A stretch of 64,000 nucleotides of DNA from Metalysinibacillus jejuensis (GTDB taxonomy: Bacteria; Bacillota; Bacilli; Bacillales_A; Planococcaceae): the NCBI RefSeq assembly GCF_003057615.1, contig NZ_QAFW01000002.1, positions 60,840-124,839 of the forward strand, read 5' to 3'. This document shows, piece by piece, positions 27,849 to 39,642 of the stretch. How positions within the stretch are numbered: position 1 is the stretch's first letter; the number at the start of each line of letters is the position of its first letter. The translations under genes and the position numbers were made by a program. The notes below the pieces were generated by a model. It saw only the letters and a program-made list of their open reading frames with translations. It searched no databases and had not been told where the DNA came from.

Positions 27849-28457
27849 ATGTCTGAACATTATTACTCAAACCAGCCTAAAGTGGAAAGTAAACCTCAGC
27901 ATTTCCAGTTTACTCTGTTAGGACATACGTTTACGTTTGCAACCGATGCGGGTGTTTTTAGTAAAAGCGAGGTAGATTTTGGTTCCCGCGTGCTCATCGA
28001 TGCTTTCGAGTTACCTGAAGTAGAAGGTGATTTACTCGATGTTGGTTGTGGTTATGGACCGATCGGTTTGTCGATGGCTAAAACATATCCCGAACGTCAA
28101 GTACAGATGGTCGATGTCAATGAACGTGCACTGGATTTAAGTCGTAAAAATGCACAGCAAAACGGGATTCAAAATGTACGCATATATTCAAGTGATGGAC
28201 TATCTGCGGTGTCCGATGACCAGCAAATAGCAGCAGTCATTACTAATCCGCCGATTCGTGCAGGGAAAGAGACAGTGTTTCGTTTTTATAAAGGGGCATA
28301 TACTTTACTTGTAGAGGGTGGAGAGTTGTGGGTGGTTATCCAAAAGAAGCAAGGCGCACCTTCAACAGTTGCCTATTTAGAAGAGTTATTCGGAGAAGTA
28401 GCCGTAATAGAAAAGAAAAAAGGTTATTGGATTGTAAAAGCTGTTAAAACAGCGTAA
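27849..28457 (+). CDS. RsmC-like class I methyltransferase (YbxB)
   Basis: This 202-residue SAM-dependent methyltransferase occupies the conserved spot between rplL and rpoB (ybxB in Bacillus). It has motif I LLDVGCGYGPIGLSMAK near 65 and the amino-methyltransferase motif ITNPPIRAGK near 135, suggesting N2-guanine methylation of 16S rRNA as for RsmC; the target is inferred. I chose ATG 27849 behind AAGGAGGACG rather than an upstream in-frame codon inside the terminator. Confidence 0.85.
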   Translation: MSEHYYSNQPKVESKPQHFQFTLLGHTFTFATDAGVFSKSEVDFGSRVLIDAFELPEVEGDLLDVGCGYGPIGLSMAKTYPERQVQMVDVNERALDLSRKNAQQNGIQNVRIYSSDGLSAVSDDQQIAAVITNPPIRAGKETVFRFYKGAYTLLVEGGELWVVIQKKQGAPSTVAYLEELFGEVAVIEKKKGYWIVKAVKTA

Positions 28458-28469
28458 TAGTCAATATTA

Positions 28470-28503
28470 TTGACTTGACAAATCAATTATGATAACATAA
28501 TAA
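28470..28503 (+). promoter_or_regulatory. Overlapping candidate promoters of rpoB
   Basis: Two overlapping pairs are visible: TTGACT (28470) with TAACAT (28493), and TTGACA (28475) with TAATAA (28498), each with 17-base spacing. They lie about 195 bases before rpoB, leaving a long leader. In that leader TATGCCCTTT pairs with AAAGGAGCATA at 28530-28555. Confidence 0.6.
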
Positions 28504-28696
28504 AATGCAAAATTATTATTTTGAGGTCGTATGCCCTTTTTTATAAAGGAGCATATTACCAAGTAACATAATGTTTGGTTAACCGAAAATGCGGTCTTAT
28601 TTTGGTAAGGCTCGTTTTCTTTTTGTCTTTCGAAATCATACACTATATCTATGTTTTTGAAAAGACCCATTATCGCTTTAATGAGGGGTGAATGAG

Positions 28697-31600
28697 TTGA
28701 CAGGTCAACTAGTTCAATACGGACAACACCGCCAGCGCAGAAGTTTTGCGCGTATTAAAGAGGTGCTTGAGCTTCCGAATTTAATTGAAATTCAAACAGC
28801 ATCTTATGAGTGGTTCCTTGAAGAAGGTTTACGTGAAATGTTTAAAGACATTTCACCAATTGAGGATTTTACAGGCAATCTGTCGTTAGAATTCATCGAT
28901 TATAAGTTAGGGGAACCTAAATATGACGTCGATGAAAGTAAAGAGCGCGATGTAACATACGCAGCACCACTGCGTGTGAAAGTGCGACTGTATATCCGAG
29001 AAACAGACGAAGTGAAAGAGCAAGAAGTATTTATGGGAGATTTCCCATTAATGACAGAGACGGGTACATTCATCATCAATGGTGCTGAACGTGTAATCGT
29101 ATCTCAGTTAGTGCGTTCTCCAAGCGTTTATTTCCATGATAAAACAGATAAAAATGGTAAACGTGGTTTTGGAGCAACTGTTATTCCTAACCGTGGTGCA
29201 TGGTTAGAGTATGAGACAGATGCGAAAGACGTAGTTTATGTGCGTATTGACCGTACACGTAAATTGCCAGTAACAGTATTGTTACGTGCGCTAGGCTTAA
29301 GCTCAGATCAAGAAATCATCGATGTAATCGGTGATAATGAGTACTTGCGTAATACACTAGAAAAAGACAATACAGAAGGTACAGAAAAAGCGCTATTAGA
29401 AATCTATGAGCGTTTACGCCCAGGCGAACCACCAACTGTAGAAAGTGCTAAAAGTTTATTATTCTCACGTTTCTTCGATGCTAAACGTTATGATTTAGCT
29501 AATGTTGGACGTTATAAAATGAATAAAAAATTACACATTAAAAATCGTTTATTCAACCAAACGATTGCACAAGACTTAATCGACCCTGAAACAGGTGAGA
29601 TTTTAGTTGAAGAAGGTACATTATTAGATCGTCGTACGTTAAACCGCATTTTACCTTACTTAGAGGATGCTAATAAACGTATCGGTATCGAATCAATTAG
29701 CCAAGTAAATGGCGTATTAGAAGAAGATATTGATATTCAAACGATTAAAATTTATGCGCCTAAAGATGATACACAAAAAGAAATCAACGTAATTAGTAAT
29801 GGTTACATTACAGAAGACGTTAAAAATATTACACCAGCTGATATTATTTCATCAATTAGCTACTTCTTTAACTTGCTTTACAAAGTAGGAACAACAGATG
29901 ATATTGACCATTTAGGTAATCGTCGTCTTCGTTCTGTAGGTGAGTTGCTACAAAATCAATTCCGTATCGGTTTATCTCGTATGGAGCGTGTAGTAAAAGA
30001 ACGTATGTCAATTAATGATACAGCTGCAATTATGCCACAGCAGCTAATTAATATTCGTCCTGTAATTGCATCAATTAAAGAGTTCTTTGGTAGCTCTCAA
30101 TTATCGCAATTCATGGACCAAACAAACCCGTTAGCCGAGTTAACGCATAAACGTCGTCTATCAGCATTAGGACCTGGTGGTTTAACACGTGAGCGTGCTG
30201 GTTTCGAAGTACGTGACGTTCACTACTCTCACTATGGTCGTATGTGTCCAATTGAAACGCCAGAGGGCCCGAACATTGGTTTAATTAACTCGCTATCATC
30301 ATTTGCCAAAGTGAATAAATTTGGCTTTATCGAAACACCATATCGTCGTGTTGATCATGAAACTGGTCAAGTGACGGAGCACATTGATTACTTAACAGCT
30401 GACGAAGAAGATAATTACTACGTTGCGCAAGCCAATTCTACTTTAAATCCAGATGGCACATTTGCAAACGATGAAGTAGTAGGACGTTTCCGTGGTGATA
30501 ACACGGTGTTTAATAAAGAGAAAATCGATTACATGGACGTTTCACCGAAACAAGTTGTTTCAGCTGCGACAGCATGTATTCCGTTCTTAGAAAACGATGA
30601 CTCTAACCGTGCACTTATGGGTGCAAACATGCAACGTCAAGCTGTTCCGTTATTAAATCCAGAAGCGCCATTCGTTGGTACTGGTATGGAGCATGTGGAC
30701 GCGCGTGACTCAGGTGCTGCGGTTGTAGCTAAATATGATGGTATTGTTGAACATGTTGAAGCGCGTCAAATCTTAGTTCGTCGTATTGAAATTAGCGACG
30801 GCAAAGAAGTGAAAGGCGATTTAACAACGTATAAATTACAAAAATTTATTCGTTCAAACCAAGGTACATCTTATAACCAACGTCCAATCGTTAAGGTTGG
30901 TGACCGCGTTAAGCCGCTTGATATTTTAGCTGATGGTCCTTCGATGGAACTTGGCGAATTAGCATTAGGCCGTAACGTGCTTGTTGCATTCATGACGTGG
31001 GATGGCTTTAACTATGAGGATGCGATCATCATGAGTGAACGCCTAGTTAAAGATGATGTATACACATCTATTCATATTGAAGAATACGAATCAGAATCAC
31101 GTGATACAAAATTAGGACCTGAAGAAATTACACGCGATATTCCTAACGTTGGTGAAGAAGCACTTCGTAACTTAGACGATCGTGGTATTATTCGCATTGG
31201 TGCTGAGGTGCGTGATGGTGATATTTTAGTAGGTAAAGTTACGCCTAAAGGTGTTACTGAGCTTACAGCTGAAGAGCGCTTACTACATGCAATCTTCGGT
31301 GAAAAAGCACGTGAAGTACGTGATACATCACTACGCGTTCCACACGGTGCAGGCGGTATTGTACTAGACGTTAAAGTCTTCAACCGTGAAGATGGAGACG
31401 AATTACCACCGGGTGTTAACCAATTAGTACGTGTATATATCGTACAAAAACGTAAAATCCGTGTTGGTGATAAAATGGCCGGACGACATGGTAACAAAGG
31501 TGTTATCTCTCGTATCCTTCCAGAAGAAGATATGCCATTTATGCCAGACGGCACACCAGTTGATATCATGTTAAACCCATTAGGCGTACCTTCTCGTATG

Positions 31601-32245
31601 AACATCGGACAAGTATTAGAGTTACATTTAGGTATGGCAGCTCGTTACTTAGGCGTTCATATGGCAACACCAGTATTTGATGGTGCTAATGAAGAAGACG
31701 TTTGGGAGACGATGGAAGAAGCAGGTATGAACCGTGATGGTAAAACAATTTTGTATGATGGACGCTCAGGCGAACCATTTGATAACCGCGTTTCTGTAGG
31801 TATCATGTACATGATTAAATTAGCCCACATGGTTGATGATAAACTTCATGCTCGTTCTACTGGACCATACTCACTTGTTACACAACAACCACTGGGCGGT
31901 AAAGCTCAATTTGGTGGACAACGTTTCGGTGAGATGGAGGTTTGGGCACTTGAAGCTTATGGTGCTGCTTACACATTACAAGAAATTTTAACAGTAAAAT
32001 CGGATGACGTCGTAGGACGTGTTAAAACATACGAAGCAATTGTTAAAGGTGAAAGCGTTCCAGAACCAGGCGTTCCAGAGTCATTTAAAGTATTAATTAA
32101 AGAACTGCAAAGTTTAGGTATGGACGTTAAAATGTTAACGATTAACGACGAAGAAGTTGAACTTCGTGACTTAGACGAAGAGGACGAAATTCAACCGTCA
32201 AATGCTTTAAATTTAGCGCAAGAAAAAGAAGAAACAGTAGAGTAA
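28697..32245 (+). CDS. rpoB: DNA-directed RNA polymerase beta subunit
   Basis: This is the catalytic beta subunit, 1182 residues in this reading. The rifampicin pocket region [31 protein letters not shown] shows the usual susceptible residues (Gln, Asp, His, Arg, Ser). [24 protein letters not shown] and [19 protein letters not shown] are the later conserved blocks. I chose TTG 28697 because GAGGGG is correctly spaced and Bacillus RpoB also begins with TTG and [11 protein letters not shown] 28688 overlaps the ribosome site. A terminator-like hairpin follows the stop. Confidence 0.97.
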   Translation: MTGQLVQYGQHRQRRSFARIKEVLELPNLIEIQTASYEWFLEEGLREMFKDISPIEDFTGNLSLEFIDYKLGEPKYDVDESKERDVTYAAPLRVKVRLYIRETDEVKEQEVFMGDFPLMTETGTFIINGAERVIVSQLVRSPSVYFHDKTDKNGKRGFGATVIPNRGAWLEYETDAKDVVYVRIDRTRKLPVTVLLRALGLSSDQEIIDVIGDNEYLRNTLEKDNTEGTEKALLEIYERLRPGEPPTVESAKSLLFSRFFDAKRYDLANVGRYKMNKKLHIKNRLFNQTIAQDLIDPETGEILVEEGTLLDRRTLNRILPYLEDANKRIGIESISQVNGVLEEDIDIQTIKIYAPKDDTQKEINVISNGYITEDVKNITPADIISSISYFFNLLYKVGTTDDIDHLGNRRLRSVGELLQNQFRIGLSRMERVVKERMSINDTAAIMPQQLINIRPVIASIKEFFGSSQLSQFMDQTNPLAELTHKRRLSALGPGGLTRERAGFEVRDVHYSHYGRMCPIETPEGPNIGLINSLSSFAKVNKFGFIETPYRRVDHETGQVTEHIDYLTADEEDNYYVAQANSTLNPDGTFANDEVVGRFRGDNTVFNKEKIDYMDVSPKQVVSAATACIPFLENDDSNRALMGANMQRQAVPLLNPEAPFVGTGMEHVDARDSGAAVVAKYDGIVEHVEARQILVRRIEISDGKEVKGDLTTYKLQKFIRSNQGTSYNQRPIVKVGDRVKPLDILADGPSMELGELALGRNVLVAFMTWDGFNYEDAIIMSERLVKDDVYTSIHIEEYESESRDTKLGPEEITRDIPNVGEEALRNLDDRGIIRIGAEVRDGDILVGKVTPKGVTELTAEERLLHAIFGEKAREVRDTSLRVPHGAGGIVLDVKVFNREDGDELPPGVNQLVRVYIVQKRKIRVGDKMAGRHGNKGVISRILPEEDMPFMPDGTPVDIMLNPLGVPSRMNIGQVLELHLGMAARYLGVHMATPVFDGANEEDVWETMEEAGMNRDGKTILYDGRSGEPFDNRVSVGIMYMIKLAHMVDDKLHARSTGPYSLVTQQPLGGKAQFGGQRFGEMEVWALEAYGAAYTLQEILTVKSDDVVGRVKTYEAIVKGESVPEPGVPESFKVLIKELQSLGMDVKMLTINDEEVELRDLDEEDEIQPSNALNLAQEKEETVE

Positions 32246-32248
32246 GTT

Positions 32249-32281
32249 AAAAGGGCGTGTGCGTCATGCCTCGCCCTTTTT
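32249..32281 (+). terminator. Terminator-like hairpin between rpoB and rpoC
   Basis: AAAAGGGCG and CGCCCTTTT form a perfect nine-pair stem with a 14-base loop and five T at the 3' edge. It starts four bases past the rpoB stop. It may be a weak terminator, a processing site or an mRNA stabilizer. Confidence 0.6.
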
Positions 32282-32361
32282 AATATAAAGTTGTACGTTA
32301 AAAGTTGTTGAGCTACGAATAATAAAGTCCAAGAGACTTAGACTAGAGGGAGGTAGGCTCC

Positions 32362-35300
32362 TTGATAGACGTTAATGAATTTGAGTATATGAAAATCGGT
32401 TTAGCTTCACCTGATAAAATTCGTTCATGGTCATACGGTGAGGTAAAAAAGCCTGAAACAATTAACTATCGAACGTTGAAGCCTGAAAAAGATGGATTAT
32501 TCTGCGAGCGTATTTTCGGTCCTACAAAAGACTGGGAATGTCACTGTGGTAAATATAAACGTGTACGTTATAAAGGTGTAGTTTGTGACCGTTGTGGCGT
32601 GGAAGTAACACGTGCTAAAGTACGTCGTGAACGCATGGGTCATATTGAATTAGCAGCACCGGTATCACATATTTGGTATTTTAAAGGTATTCCAAGCCGT
32701 ATGGGTCTTATTTTAGATATGTCACCACGTACGTTAGAAGAAGTAATTTACTTCGCTTCTTACGTTGTAACAGATCCAGGTACTGTACCTGAAATCACGT
32801 ATAAACAATTACTATCTGAAAAAGAATACCGTTACTGTGTAGATAAATACGGTGATAGCTTCCAAGCAGGTATGGGTGCAGAAGCAATCAAAACCTTACT
32901 GCGCAATATTGATTTAGAAGAAGAAACGACAGCACTTAAAGAAGAATTAAAAACAGCACAAGGTCAACGTCGTACGCGTGCGATTAAACGCCTTGAAGTT
33001 GTAGAGTCATTCCGTAATTCTGGAAATATGCCAGAATGGATGATTTTAGATGTGCTACCAGTTATCCCACCTGAAATTCGCCCAATGGTTCAATTAGATG
33101 GTGGACGCTTTGCGACATCTGACTTAAACGATTTATATCGTCGTGTTATTAACCGTAACAACCGTTTAAAACGACTGCTTGATCTTGGTGCACCTAGCAT
33201 CATCGTGCAAAACGAAAAACGTATGTTACAAGAAGCAGTAGACGCACTAATCGACAATGGTCGTCGTGGTCGTCCAGTTACTGGTCCAGGTAACCGTCCA
33301 TTAAAATCGTTATCTCATATGCTTAAAGGTAAACAAGGTCGTTTCCGTCAAAACTTACTAGGTAAACGTGTTGACTACTCTGGTCGTTCGGTTATCGTTG
33401 TAGGTCCAAACTTAAAAATGTACCAATGTGGTTTACCAAAAGAAATGGCCATCGAATTATTTAAGCCTTTCGTAATGAAAGAATTAGTAGGCCGTGGTCT
33501 AGCTCATAATATTAAGAGTGCTAAACGTAAAATTGAGCGTTTACATGATGATGTATGGGACGTTCTTGAAGATGTCATTCGTGAGCACCCGGTATTATTA
33601 AACCGTGCACCAACGCTTCACCGACTCGGTATTCAAGCGTTTGAGCCAACATTAGTAGAAGGTCGTGCGATCCGTTTACACCCGTTAGTATGTACAGCTT
33701 ATAACGCTGACTTCGATGGTGACCAAATGGCTGTTCACGTACCTTTATCTGCTGAAGCACAAGCCGAGGCACGTTTATTAATGCTAGCTGCACAAAATAT
33801 CCTAAACCCGAAAGATGGTAAACCAGTAGTAACGCCATCTCAAGATATGGTTTTAGGTAACTATTACTTAACTTTAGAGCGTGAAGGCGCACGTGGTGAA
33901 GGTAATATTTATAGTGATACAGATGAAGTGTTAATTGCTTACCAAAATGGTCATGTACATTTACACACACGTATTGCTGTGCAAGCAAGTTCACTTAAAA
34001 ACCAAACATTTACGGAAGAGCAAAACAGCAAGTTTTTATTAACTTCTGTAGGTAAAGTAATCTTTAATGAAATTTTACCAGCTTCATTCCCATATATTAA
34101 TGAACCAACAGATTACAATTTAGAAGAAGCTACGCCAATGACATACTTCGTTAACTTAAATGTAGATGAAGAAATGTTAGCAGAGCTTGAACAAGACACT
34201 TCTTATCAAGCACTAGCAGAAGACGAGAAAATTGCAGCACAACGCCAAGCCGTATTAAAGAAATACTTTGCTGAAGTACCAGCAGTGGCGCCATTCCGTA
34301 AGAAGTTCCTAGGTAATATTATTGCTGAAGTATTCAAGCGATTCCATATTACAGAAACATCTCGCATGTTAGACCGCATGAAAGATTTAGGCTTTAAGTA
34401 TTCTACTCGAGCAGGTATTACTGTAGGTGTATCTGATATCGTAGTATTACCGAATAAAGGTGAAATTTTACAAACTGCTCAAGAACAAGTTGACCGTGTC
34501 CAAATGCAATTCCGTCGCGGTTTAATTACAGAAGACGAGCGCTATCAACGTGTTATTGCTAGCTGGACAAAGGCTAAAGATGATATTCAAGCTAAGCTTA
34601 TGAAGTCGCTTGATAAAACGAACCCAATCTTTATGATGAGTGACTCAGGTGCCCGTGGTAACGCATCTAACTTTACGCAACTTGCTGGTATGCGTGGTCT
34701 GATGGCCAACCCGGCTGGTCGTATTATCGAGTTACCAATCAAGTCTTCTTTCCGTGAAGGTTTAACCGTTTTAGAGTACTTCATTTCTACTCATGGTGCG
34801 CGTAAAGGTCTTGCCGATACAGCACTTAAAACAGCCGATTCAGGTTACTTAACACGTCGTTTAGTAGACGTAGCACAAGACGTTATTGTCCGAGAAGACG
34901 ACTGTGGCACAGACCGCGGTTTAACAATCGGCGCATTAATGGAAGGTAGCGAAGTAATTGAAACGTTAGATGAGCGTATTGTAGGTCGTCATACGAAGAA
35001 AACGATTTTTGTACCAGGTACAGATGAAGTGCTATTAGCTAAAGATGGCTTAATTACACAAGATATTGCACGTAAAATTATGGAGTTAGGTATTGAGGAA
35101 GTAACAATCCGCTCGGCATTTACATGTAATACAAAGCATGGTGTATGTAAAAAATGTTACGGTATTAACTTGGCAACTGGTGAAAACGTTGAGGTTGGTG
35201 AAGCAGTAGGTATTATTGCTGCTCAATCTATCGGTGAGCCAGGTACACAGTTAACGATGCGTACCTTCCATACAGGTGGGGTAGCTGGGGATGACATTAC

Positions 35301-36051
35301 ACAAGGTCTTCCACGTATCCAAGAGATTTTCGAAGCGCGTAACCCTAAAGGTCAAGCAGTTATCTCAGAAATTGCAGGTACTGTAACGGAAATCGAAGAA
35401 ATTCGCGAAGGATTAAAAGAGCTTACTATTACAGGTGAAGTAGAGACACGCAAGTATCAAGCACCTTATAATGCACGCTTAAAAGTGCAAGAAGGCGATA
35501 CAGTAGAGCGCGGTCAAAGCTTGACAGAAGGTTCTATTGATCCAAAGCAATTATTAAAAGTAAAAGACGTAGCTGCGGTACAAGATTACTTATTAAAAGA
35601 AGTACAAAAAGTTTATCGTATGCAAGGTGTAGAAATCGGTGATAAGCACGTTGAAGTTATGGTTCGTCAAATGTTACGTAAAGTACGTGTAATCGAAGCA
35701 GGCGATACAGACTTATTACCAGGTTCATTATTAGATATTCACCAATTTGCTGATGCTAACGCAGATATCGTAATCAAAGGTAAAAACCCAGCGACTTGTC
35801 GCCCGGTAATCCTAGGTATTACGAAAGCATCGCTAGAAACAGAATCATTCTTATCGGCTGCTTCATTCCAAGAAACAACTCGTGTGTTAACAGATGCAGC
35901 GATTAAAGGTAAGCGTGATGAGTTACTAGGACTTAAAGAGAACGTAATTATTGGTAAACTTGTTCCAGCAGGTACTGGTATGCAACGTTATCGTCAAATT
36001 GAAATTGAACAAGATTTAGCACCAAAGCAAGAAGCTTCACCTATTGAGTAA
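32362..36051 (+). CDS. rpoC: DNA-directed RNA polymerase beta' subunit
   Basis: This is the beta' subunit with the active site, 1229 residues. The N-terminal zinc ribbon ([20 protein letters not shown]) lies near residues 60-79, the Mg2+ motif [12 protein letters not shown] near 450 and the trigger-loop region around [19 protein letters not shown] near 950; a second zinc cluster (CGTDRG and [11 protein letters not shown]) lies near 850-930. The start is TTG, behind GGGAGGTAGG, as in Bacillus. A 16-pair hairpin terminator follows. Confidence 0.97.
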   Translation: MIDVNEFEYMKIGLASPDKIRSWSYGEVKKPETINYRTLKPEKDGLFCERIFGPTKDWECHCGKYKRVRYKGVVCDRCGVEVTRAKVRRERMGHIELAAPVSHIWYFKGIPSRMGLILDMSPRTLEEVIYFASYVVTDPGTVPEITYKQLLSEKEYRYCVDKYGDSFQAGMGAEAIKTLLRNIDLEEETTALKEELKTAQGQRRTRAIKRLEVVESFRNSGNMPEWMILDVLPVIPPEIRPMVQLDGGRFATSDLNDLYRRVINRNNRLKRLLDLGAPSIIVQNEKRMLQEAVDALIDNGRRGRPVTGPGNRPLKSLSHMLKGKQGRFRQNLLGKRVDYSGRSVIVVGPNLKMYQCGLPKEMAIELFKPFVMKELVGRGLAHNIKSAKRKIERLHDDVWDVLEDVIREHPVLLNRAPTLHRLGIQAFEPTLVEGRAIRLHPLVCTAYNADFDGDQMAVHVPLSAEAQAEARLLMLAAQNILNPKDGKPVVTPSQDMVLGNYYLTLEREGARGEGNIYSDTDEVLIAYQNGHVHLHTRIAVQASSLKNQTFTEEQNSKFLLTSVGKVIFNEILPASFPYINEPTDYNLEEATPMTYFVNLNVDEEMLAELEQDTSYQALAEDEKIAAQRQAVLKKYFAEVPAVAPFRKKFLGNIIAEVFKRFHITETSRMLDRMKDLGFKYSTRAGITVGVSDIVVLPNKGEILQTAQEQVDRVQMQFRRGLITEDERYQRVIASWTKAKDDIQAKLMKSLDKTNPIFMMSDSGARGNASNFTQLAGMRGLMANPAGRIIELPIKSSFREGLTVLEYFISTHGARKGLADTALKTADSGYLTRRLVDVAQDVIVREDDCGTDRGLTIGALMEGSEVIETLDERIVGRHTKKTIFVPGTDEVLLAKDGLITQDIARKIMELGIEEVTIRSAFTCNTKHGVCKKCYGINLATGENVEVGEAVGIIAAQSIGEPGTQLTMRTFHTGGVAGDDITQGLPRIQEIFEARNPKGQAVISEIAGTVTEIEEIREGLKELTITGEVETRKYQAPYNARLKVQEGDTVERGQSLTEGSIDPKQLLKVKDVAAVQDYLLKEVQKVYRMQGVEIGDKHVEVMVRQMLRKVRVIEAGDTDLLPGSLLDIHQFADANADIVIKGKNPATCRPVILGITKASLETESFLSAASFQETTRVLTDAAIKGKRDELLGLKENVIIGKLVPAGTGMQRYRQIEIEQDLAPKQEASPIE

Positions 36052-36053
36052 AC

Positions 36054-36089
36054 AAATAAAGAAGAGATGTTGTCATCTCTTCTTTATTT
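36054..36089 (+). terminator. Terminator after rpoC
   Basis: AAATAAAGAAGAGATG and CATCTCTTCTTTATTT form a perfect 16-pair stem with a TTGT loop, two bases past the rpoC stop. The T-rich 3' arm (TTTATTT) supports termination. Confidence 0.8.
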
Positions 36090-36103
36090 CATGCTATAAA
36101 CAG

Positions 36104-36132
36104 TTGACAGTGAAATTCAGAAATGATAATAT
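36104..36132 (+). promoter_or_regulatory. Promoter of the str operon
   Basis: TTGACA, 17 bases, TAATAT make a near-consensus sigma-A promoter, placed between the rpoC terminator and the ybxF remnant. It would produce a leader of about 315 bases before rpsL. Confidence 0.75.
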
Positions 36133-36327
36133 ATCTAGGGTTGATAGTTATACTTTATGTGTAGCTGTCATTGGTACAAAGCAAGTGATTGAAGCAGCAA
36201 CAGCATACAAGGTCGATAACGACTTATTCTCGCTTAAGATGACTGGGCAATTGGTTTGGCCATTACTTTCGCGAAAGCAACCGAGATGCCAATTACTCTT
36301 AATTTGAGTTTAAGCATATTGGCATAA
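36131..36327 (+). pseudogene. ybxF: Decayed L7Ae-family ribosomal protein gene (ybxF remnant)
   Basis: In Bacilli this slot holds the 82-residue L7Ae-family protein YbxF. Here ATA 36131 aligns with the lost start codon, followed by Ser, then VIGTKQVIEAA at 36167-36199 exactly where family members have IIIGTKQTV. After a net loss of about four bases the homology resumes in another frame at 36268 as FAKATEMPITLNLSLSILA, matching the SLAEDQGISV..KKLG segment, and a stop follows at 36325, about 16 residues short. Start codon, frame and C-terminus are all broken, so no functional protein is expected. Alignment was made by eye from memory of the family. Confidence 0.75.
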
Positions 36328-36349
36328 TTTGTAGCTTAGCTATTCAATT

Positions 36350-36392
36350 ACAAAAGTTGTTTTTGTGTGATTTACACAAAAACTTTGTTTTT
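36350..36392 (+). terminator. Terminator- or attenuator-like hairpin in the rpsL leader
   Basis: ACAAAAGTTGTTTTTGTGT pairs imperfectly with ACACAAAAACTTTGT across GATTT, followed by five T. As it lies between the str promoter and rpsL it could attenuate the operon, or end transcripts from the promoter at 36104. Confidence 0.55.
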
Positions 36393-36455
36393 ACCCAAAA
36401 ATGAACCACCTGGATGTGTGGATTAAGAGAAATGTAATGAAGGGAGGACATATCG

Positions 36456-36875
36456 ATGCCTACAATCAATCAATTAGTTCGTAAGCCTCGTAAATCACAA
36501 AGCACGAAATCAAAATCACCAGCGTTAAACAGAGGTTACAATAGCTTCAAAAAAGCACCAACTTCAGTTAACTCTCCACAAAAACGTGGTGTTTGTACAC
36601 GTGTTGGTACGATGACGCCTAAAAAACCTAACTCAGCTTTACGTAAATATGCGCGTGTTCGCTTAACTAACCAAATCGAAGTAAACGCATATATCCCGGG
36701 CGAAGGTCACAACCTACAAGAACACAGTGTTGTACTTATTCGCGGCGGACGTGTAAAAGACTTACCTGGTGTACGTTACCATGTTGTACGTGGTGCGCTT
36801 GATACAGCAGCTGTACAAGGACGTATGCAATCACGTTCACACTACGGTGCTAAAAAGCCTAAAGAAAAGAAATAA
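36456..36875 (+). CDS. rpsL: 30S ribosomal protein S12
   Basis: S12 sits at the decoding centre. The 139-residue product has [18 protein letters not shown] with Lys56 and [18 protein letters not shown] with the second streptomycin-linked Lys, both wild type. AAGGGAGGAC precedes the ATG. It leads the str operon (rpsL-rpsG-fusA-tuf), which in Bacillus is preceded by ybxF. Confidence 0.97.
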   Translation: MPTINQLVRKPRKSQSTKSKSPALNRGYNSFKKAPTSVNSPQKRGVCTRVGTMTPKKPNSALRKYARVRLTNQIEVNAYIPGEGHNLQEHSVVLIRGGRVKDLPGVRYHVVRGALDTAAVQGRMQSRSHYGAKKPKEKK

Positions 36876-36890
36876 GATTATGACTACTAG

Positions 36891-37388
<498 letters not shown>

Positions 37389-37431
37389 TTCCTATTCGGC
37401 GTAAGCCAAAATTCGGAAGGAGAAATATCCT

Positions 37432-39510
37432 ATGAAACGCGAATTCTCACTAGAGAAAACACGTAATATTGGGATCATGGCTCACATTGATGCTGGTAAA
37501 ACAACAACAACTGAGCGTATCCTTTATTACACTGGTAAAATTCATAAAATCGGTGAAACTCATGACGGCGGCGCACAAATGGACTGGATGGAGCAAGAGC
37601 AAGAACGTGGTATCACAATCACATCTGCTGCGACAACAGCTCAGTGGAACAACCACCGCATTAACATTATCGATACTCCAGGACACGTAGACTTCACTGT
37701 AGAAGTTGAACGTTCATTACGTGTACTTGATGGTGCTGTAACAGTACTTGATGCTCAATCAGGTGTTGAGCCACAAACTGAAACAGTATGGCGTCAAGCT
37801 ACAACTTATGGCGTTCCACGTATCGTATTTATTAATAAAATGGACAAAATGGGTGCTGACTTCCTTTACTCTGTAGGTACACTACATGATCGTTTAGAAG
37901 CTAACGCTCATCCAATTCAACTACCAATCGGTGCTGAAGATGAATTCCGCGGCATTATTGACTTAGTTGAAATGAATGCTACTTTCTATGGTAATGACTT
38001 AGGTACAGAAGTTACTGAAGGTGAAATTCCAGAAGAGTACAAAGCACAAGCAGAAGAATACCGTGAAAAGTTAATCGAAGGCATTGCTGAAGTTAACGAA
38101 GACATCATGGAAAAATACTTCGCTGGTGAAGAAATCTCTAAAGAAGAGTTAGTTGCGGCTATCCGTAAAGCTACTATCGCTGTAGATTTCTACCCAGTAA
38201 TGTGTGGTACAGCATTCAAACACAAAGGTGTACGTAAAATGTTAGATGCTGCAGTAGCTTACCTACCAGCACCAACTGACGTACCTGCTATTACTGGTAT
38301 CCGTCCAGACTCAGAAGAAGAAGTTGTACGTCACTCTTCAGACGAAGAGCCATTCTCAGCTCTTGCGTTTAAAGTTATGACTGACCCATTCGTAGGTAAA
38401 CTTACATTCTTCCGTGTGTACTCTGGTGTTTTACAATCAGGTTCATACGTACAAAACTCTTCAAAAGGTAAGCGTGAGCGTGTAGGTCGTATCCTACAAA
38501 TGCATGCTAACTCTCGTGAAGAAATTGCTGAAGTATTCGCAGGGGATATCGCAGCAGCAGTAGGTCTTAAAGATACAGGTACAGGTGATACACTTTGTGA
38601 TGAAAAGGATCTAGTAATCCTTGAATCAATGGAGTTCCCAGAACCAGTAATCTCTCTTTCTGTAGAACCAAAATCTAAAGCTGACCAAGATAAAATGGGT
38701 CAAGCATTAGCTAAACTACAAGAAGAAGACCCAACTTTCCGTGCGCATACAGACCAAGAAACTGGTCAAACAATCATCTCAGGTATGGGTGAGCTTCACC
38801 TTGATATCCTAGTTGACCGTATGCGTCGTGAATTCAAAGTAGATGCTAACGTGGGTGCTCCACAAGTATCTTACCGTGAAACTTTCCGTAGCTCTGCGCA
38901 AGTTGAGGGTAAATTCGTACGCCAATCTGGTGGTCGTGGTCAATTCGGTCACGTATGGATTGAATTCTCACCTAACGAAGAAGGTAAAGGTTTCGAATTC
39001 GAAAACGCTATCGTTGGTGGTGTAGTACCACGTGAATACGTACCAGCTGTTGAAGCAGGTCTTCGTGACTCTTTAAACAATGGTGTCGTTGCGGGTTACC
39101 CATTAATCGATATTAAAGCAAAACTATATGATGGTTCTTACCATGATGTAGACTCAAACGAAATGGCGTTCAAAATTGCTGCATCTATGGCACTGAAAAA
39201 CGCTGTTTCTAAATGTAATCCGGTTCTTTTAGAGCCAATCATGAAAGTAGAAGTTGTAATGCCAGAAGAATATCTTGGTGACGTTATGGGTAACATCACT
39301 TCTCGCCGTGGTCGCGTAGAAGGTATGGAAGCTCGCGGTAACGCTCAAGTTGTTCGCGCTATGGTACCACTTGCAGAAATGTTTGGTTACGCTACTACTT
39401 TACGTTCTTCAACTCAAGGTCGCGGTACATTCTCAATGGTGTTCGATCACTATGAAGAAGTACCAAAATCGATCTCTGAAGACATCATCAAAAAAAATAA
39501 AGGTGAATAA
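37432..39510 (+). CDS. fusA: Elongation factor G
   Basis: EF-G is the GTPase that drives tRNA-mRNA translocation. The 692 residues carry the P-loop [19 protein letters not shown] near 17-35, the switch [19 protein letters not shown] near 82-98 and the NKMDKMGAD guanine-specificity motif, followed by domains II-V. AAGGAGAAAT precedes the ATG, 43 bases past rpsG. A separate promoter and leader precede tuf. Confidence 0.97.
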   Translation: MKREFSLEKTRNIGIMAHIDAGKTTTTERILYYTGKIHKIGETHDGGAQMDWMEQEQERGITITSAATTAQWNNHRINIIDTPGHVDFTVEVERSLRVLDGAVTVLDAQSGVEPQTETVWRQATTYGVPRIVFINKMDKMGADFLYSVGTLHDRLEANAHPIQLPIGAEDEFRGIIDLVEMNATFYGNDLGTEVTEGEIPEEYKAQAEEYREKLIEGIAEVNEDIMEKYFAGEEISKEELVAAIRKATIAVDFYPVMCGTAFKHKGVRKMLDAAVAYLPAPTDVPAITGIRPDSEEEVVRHSSDEEPFSALAFKVMTDPFVGKLTFFRVYSGVLQSGSYVQNSSKGKRERVGRILQMHANSREEIAEVFAGDIAAAVGLKDTGTGDTLCDEKDLVILESMEFPEPVISLSVEPKSKADQDKMGQALAKLQEEDPTFRAHTDQETGQTIISGMGELHLDILVDRMRREFKVDANVGAPQVSYRETFRSSAQVEGKFVRQSGGRGQFGHVWIEFSPNEEGKGFEFENAIVGGVVPREYVPAVEAGLRDSLNNGVVAGYPLIDIKAKLYDGSYHDVDSNEMAFKIAASMALKNAVSKCNPVLLEPIMKVEVVMPEEYLGDVMGNITSRRGRVEGMEARGNAQVVRAMVPLAEMFGYATTLRSSTQGRGTFSMVFDHYEEVPKSISEDIIKKNKGE

Positions 39511-39539
39511 TTGAAAATTCATCTTGCATAAAGTATAAC
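39511..39539 (+). promoter_or_regulatory. Internal promoter and leader of tuf
   Basis: TTGAAA, 17 bases, TATAAC form a plausible promoter starting right after the fusA stop. Downstream, GGTGTGGGA and TCCTACACC pair at 39564-39588, a stable leader hairpin without a T-tract. It would give tuf extra transcripts, as is common. Confidence 0.5.
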
Positions 39540-39642
39540 TAATTTGTAAGCTATGATTGCAAGGTGTGGGAAGGGCCCTCCTACACCACCGCAACATACC
39601 ATAAATTAAAATACACACTTAAATTTGAGGAGGAAATCTCTA

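Noticed and set aside
36044..36307. An 87-codon open frame between rpoC and rpsL
   Set aside because: It starts inside the end of rpoC, runs through the rpoC terminator stem and has no ribosome site. Its only recognisable part is the in-frame half of the ybxF remnant, so I call it a pseudogene.
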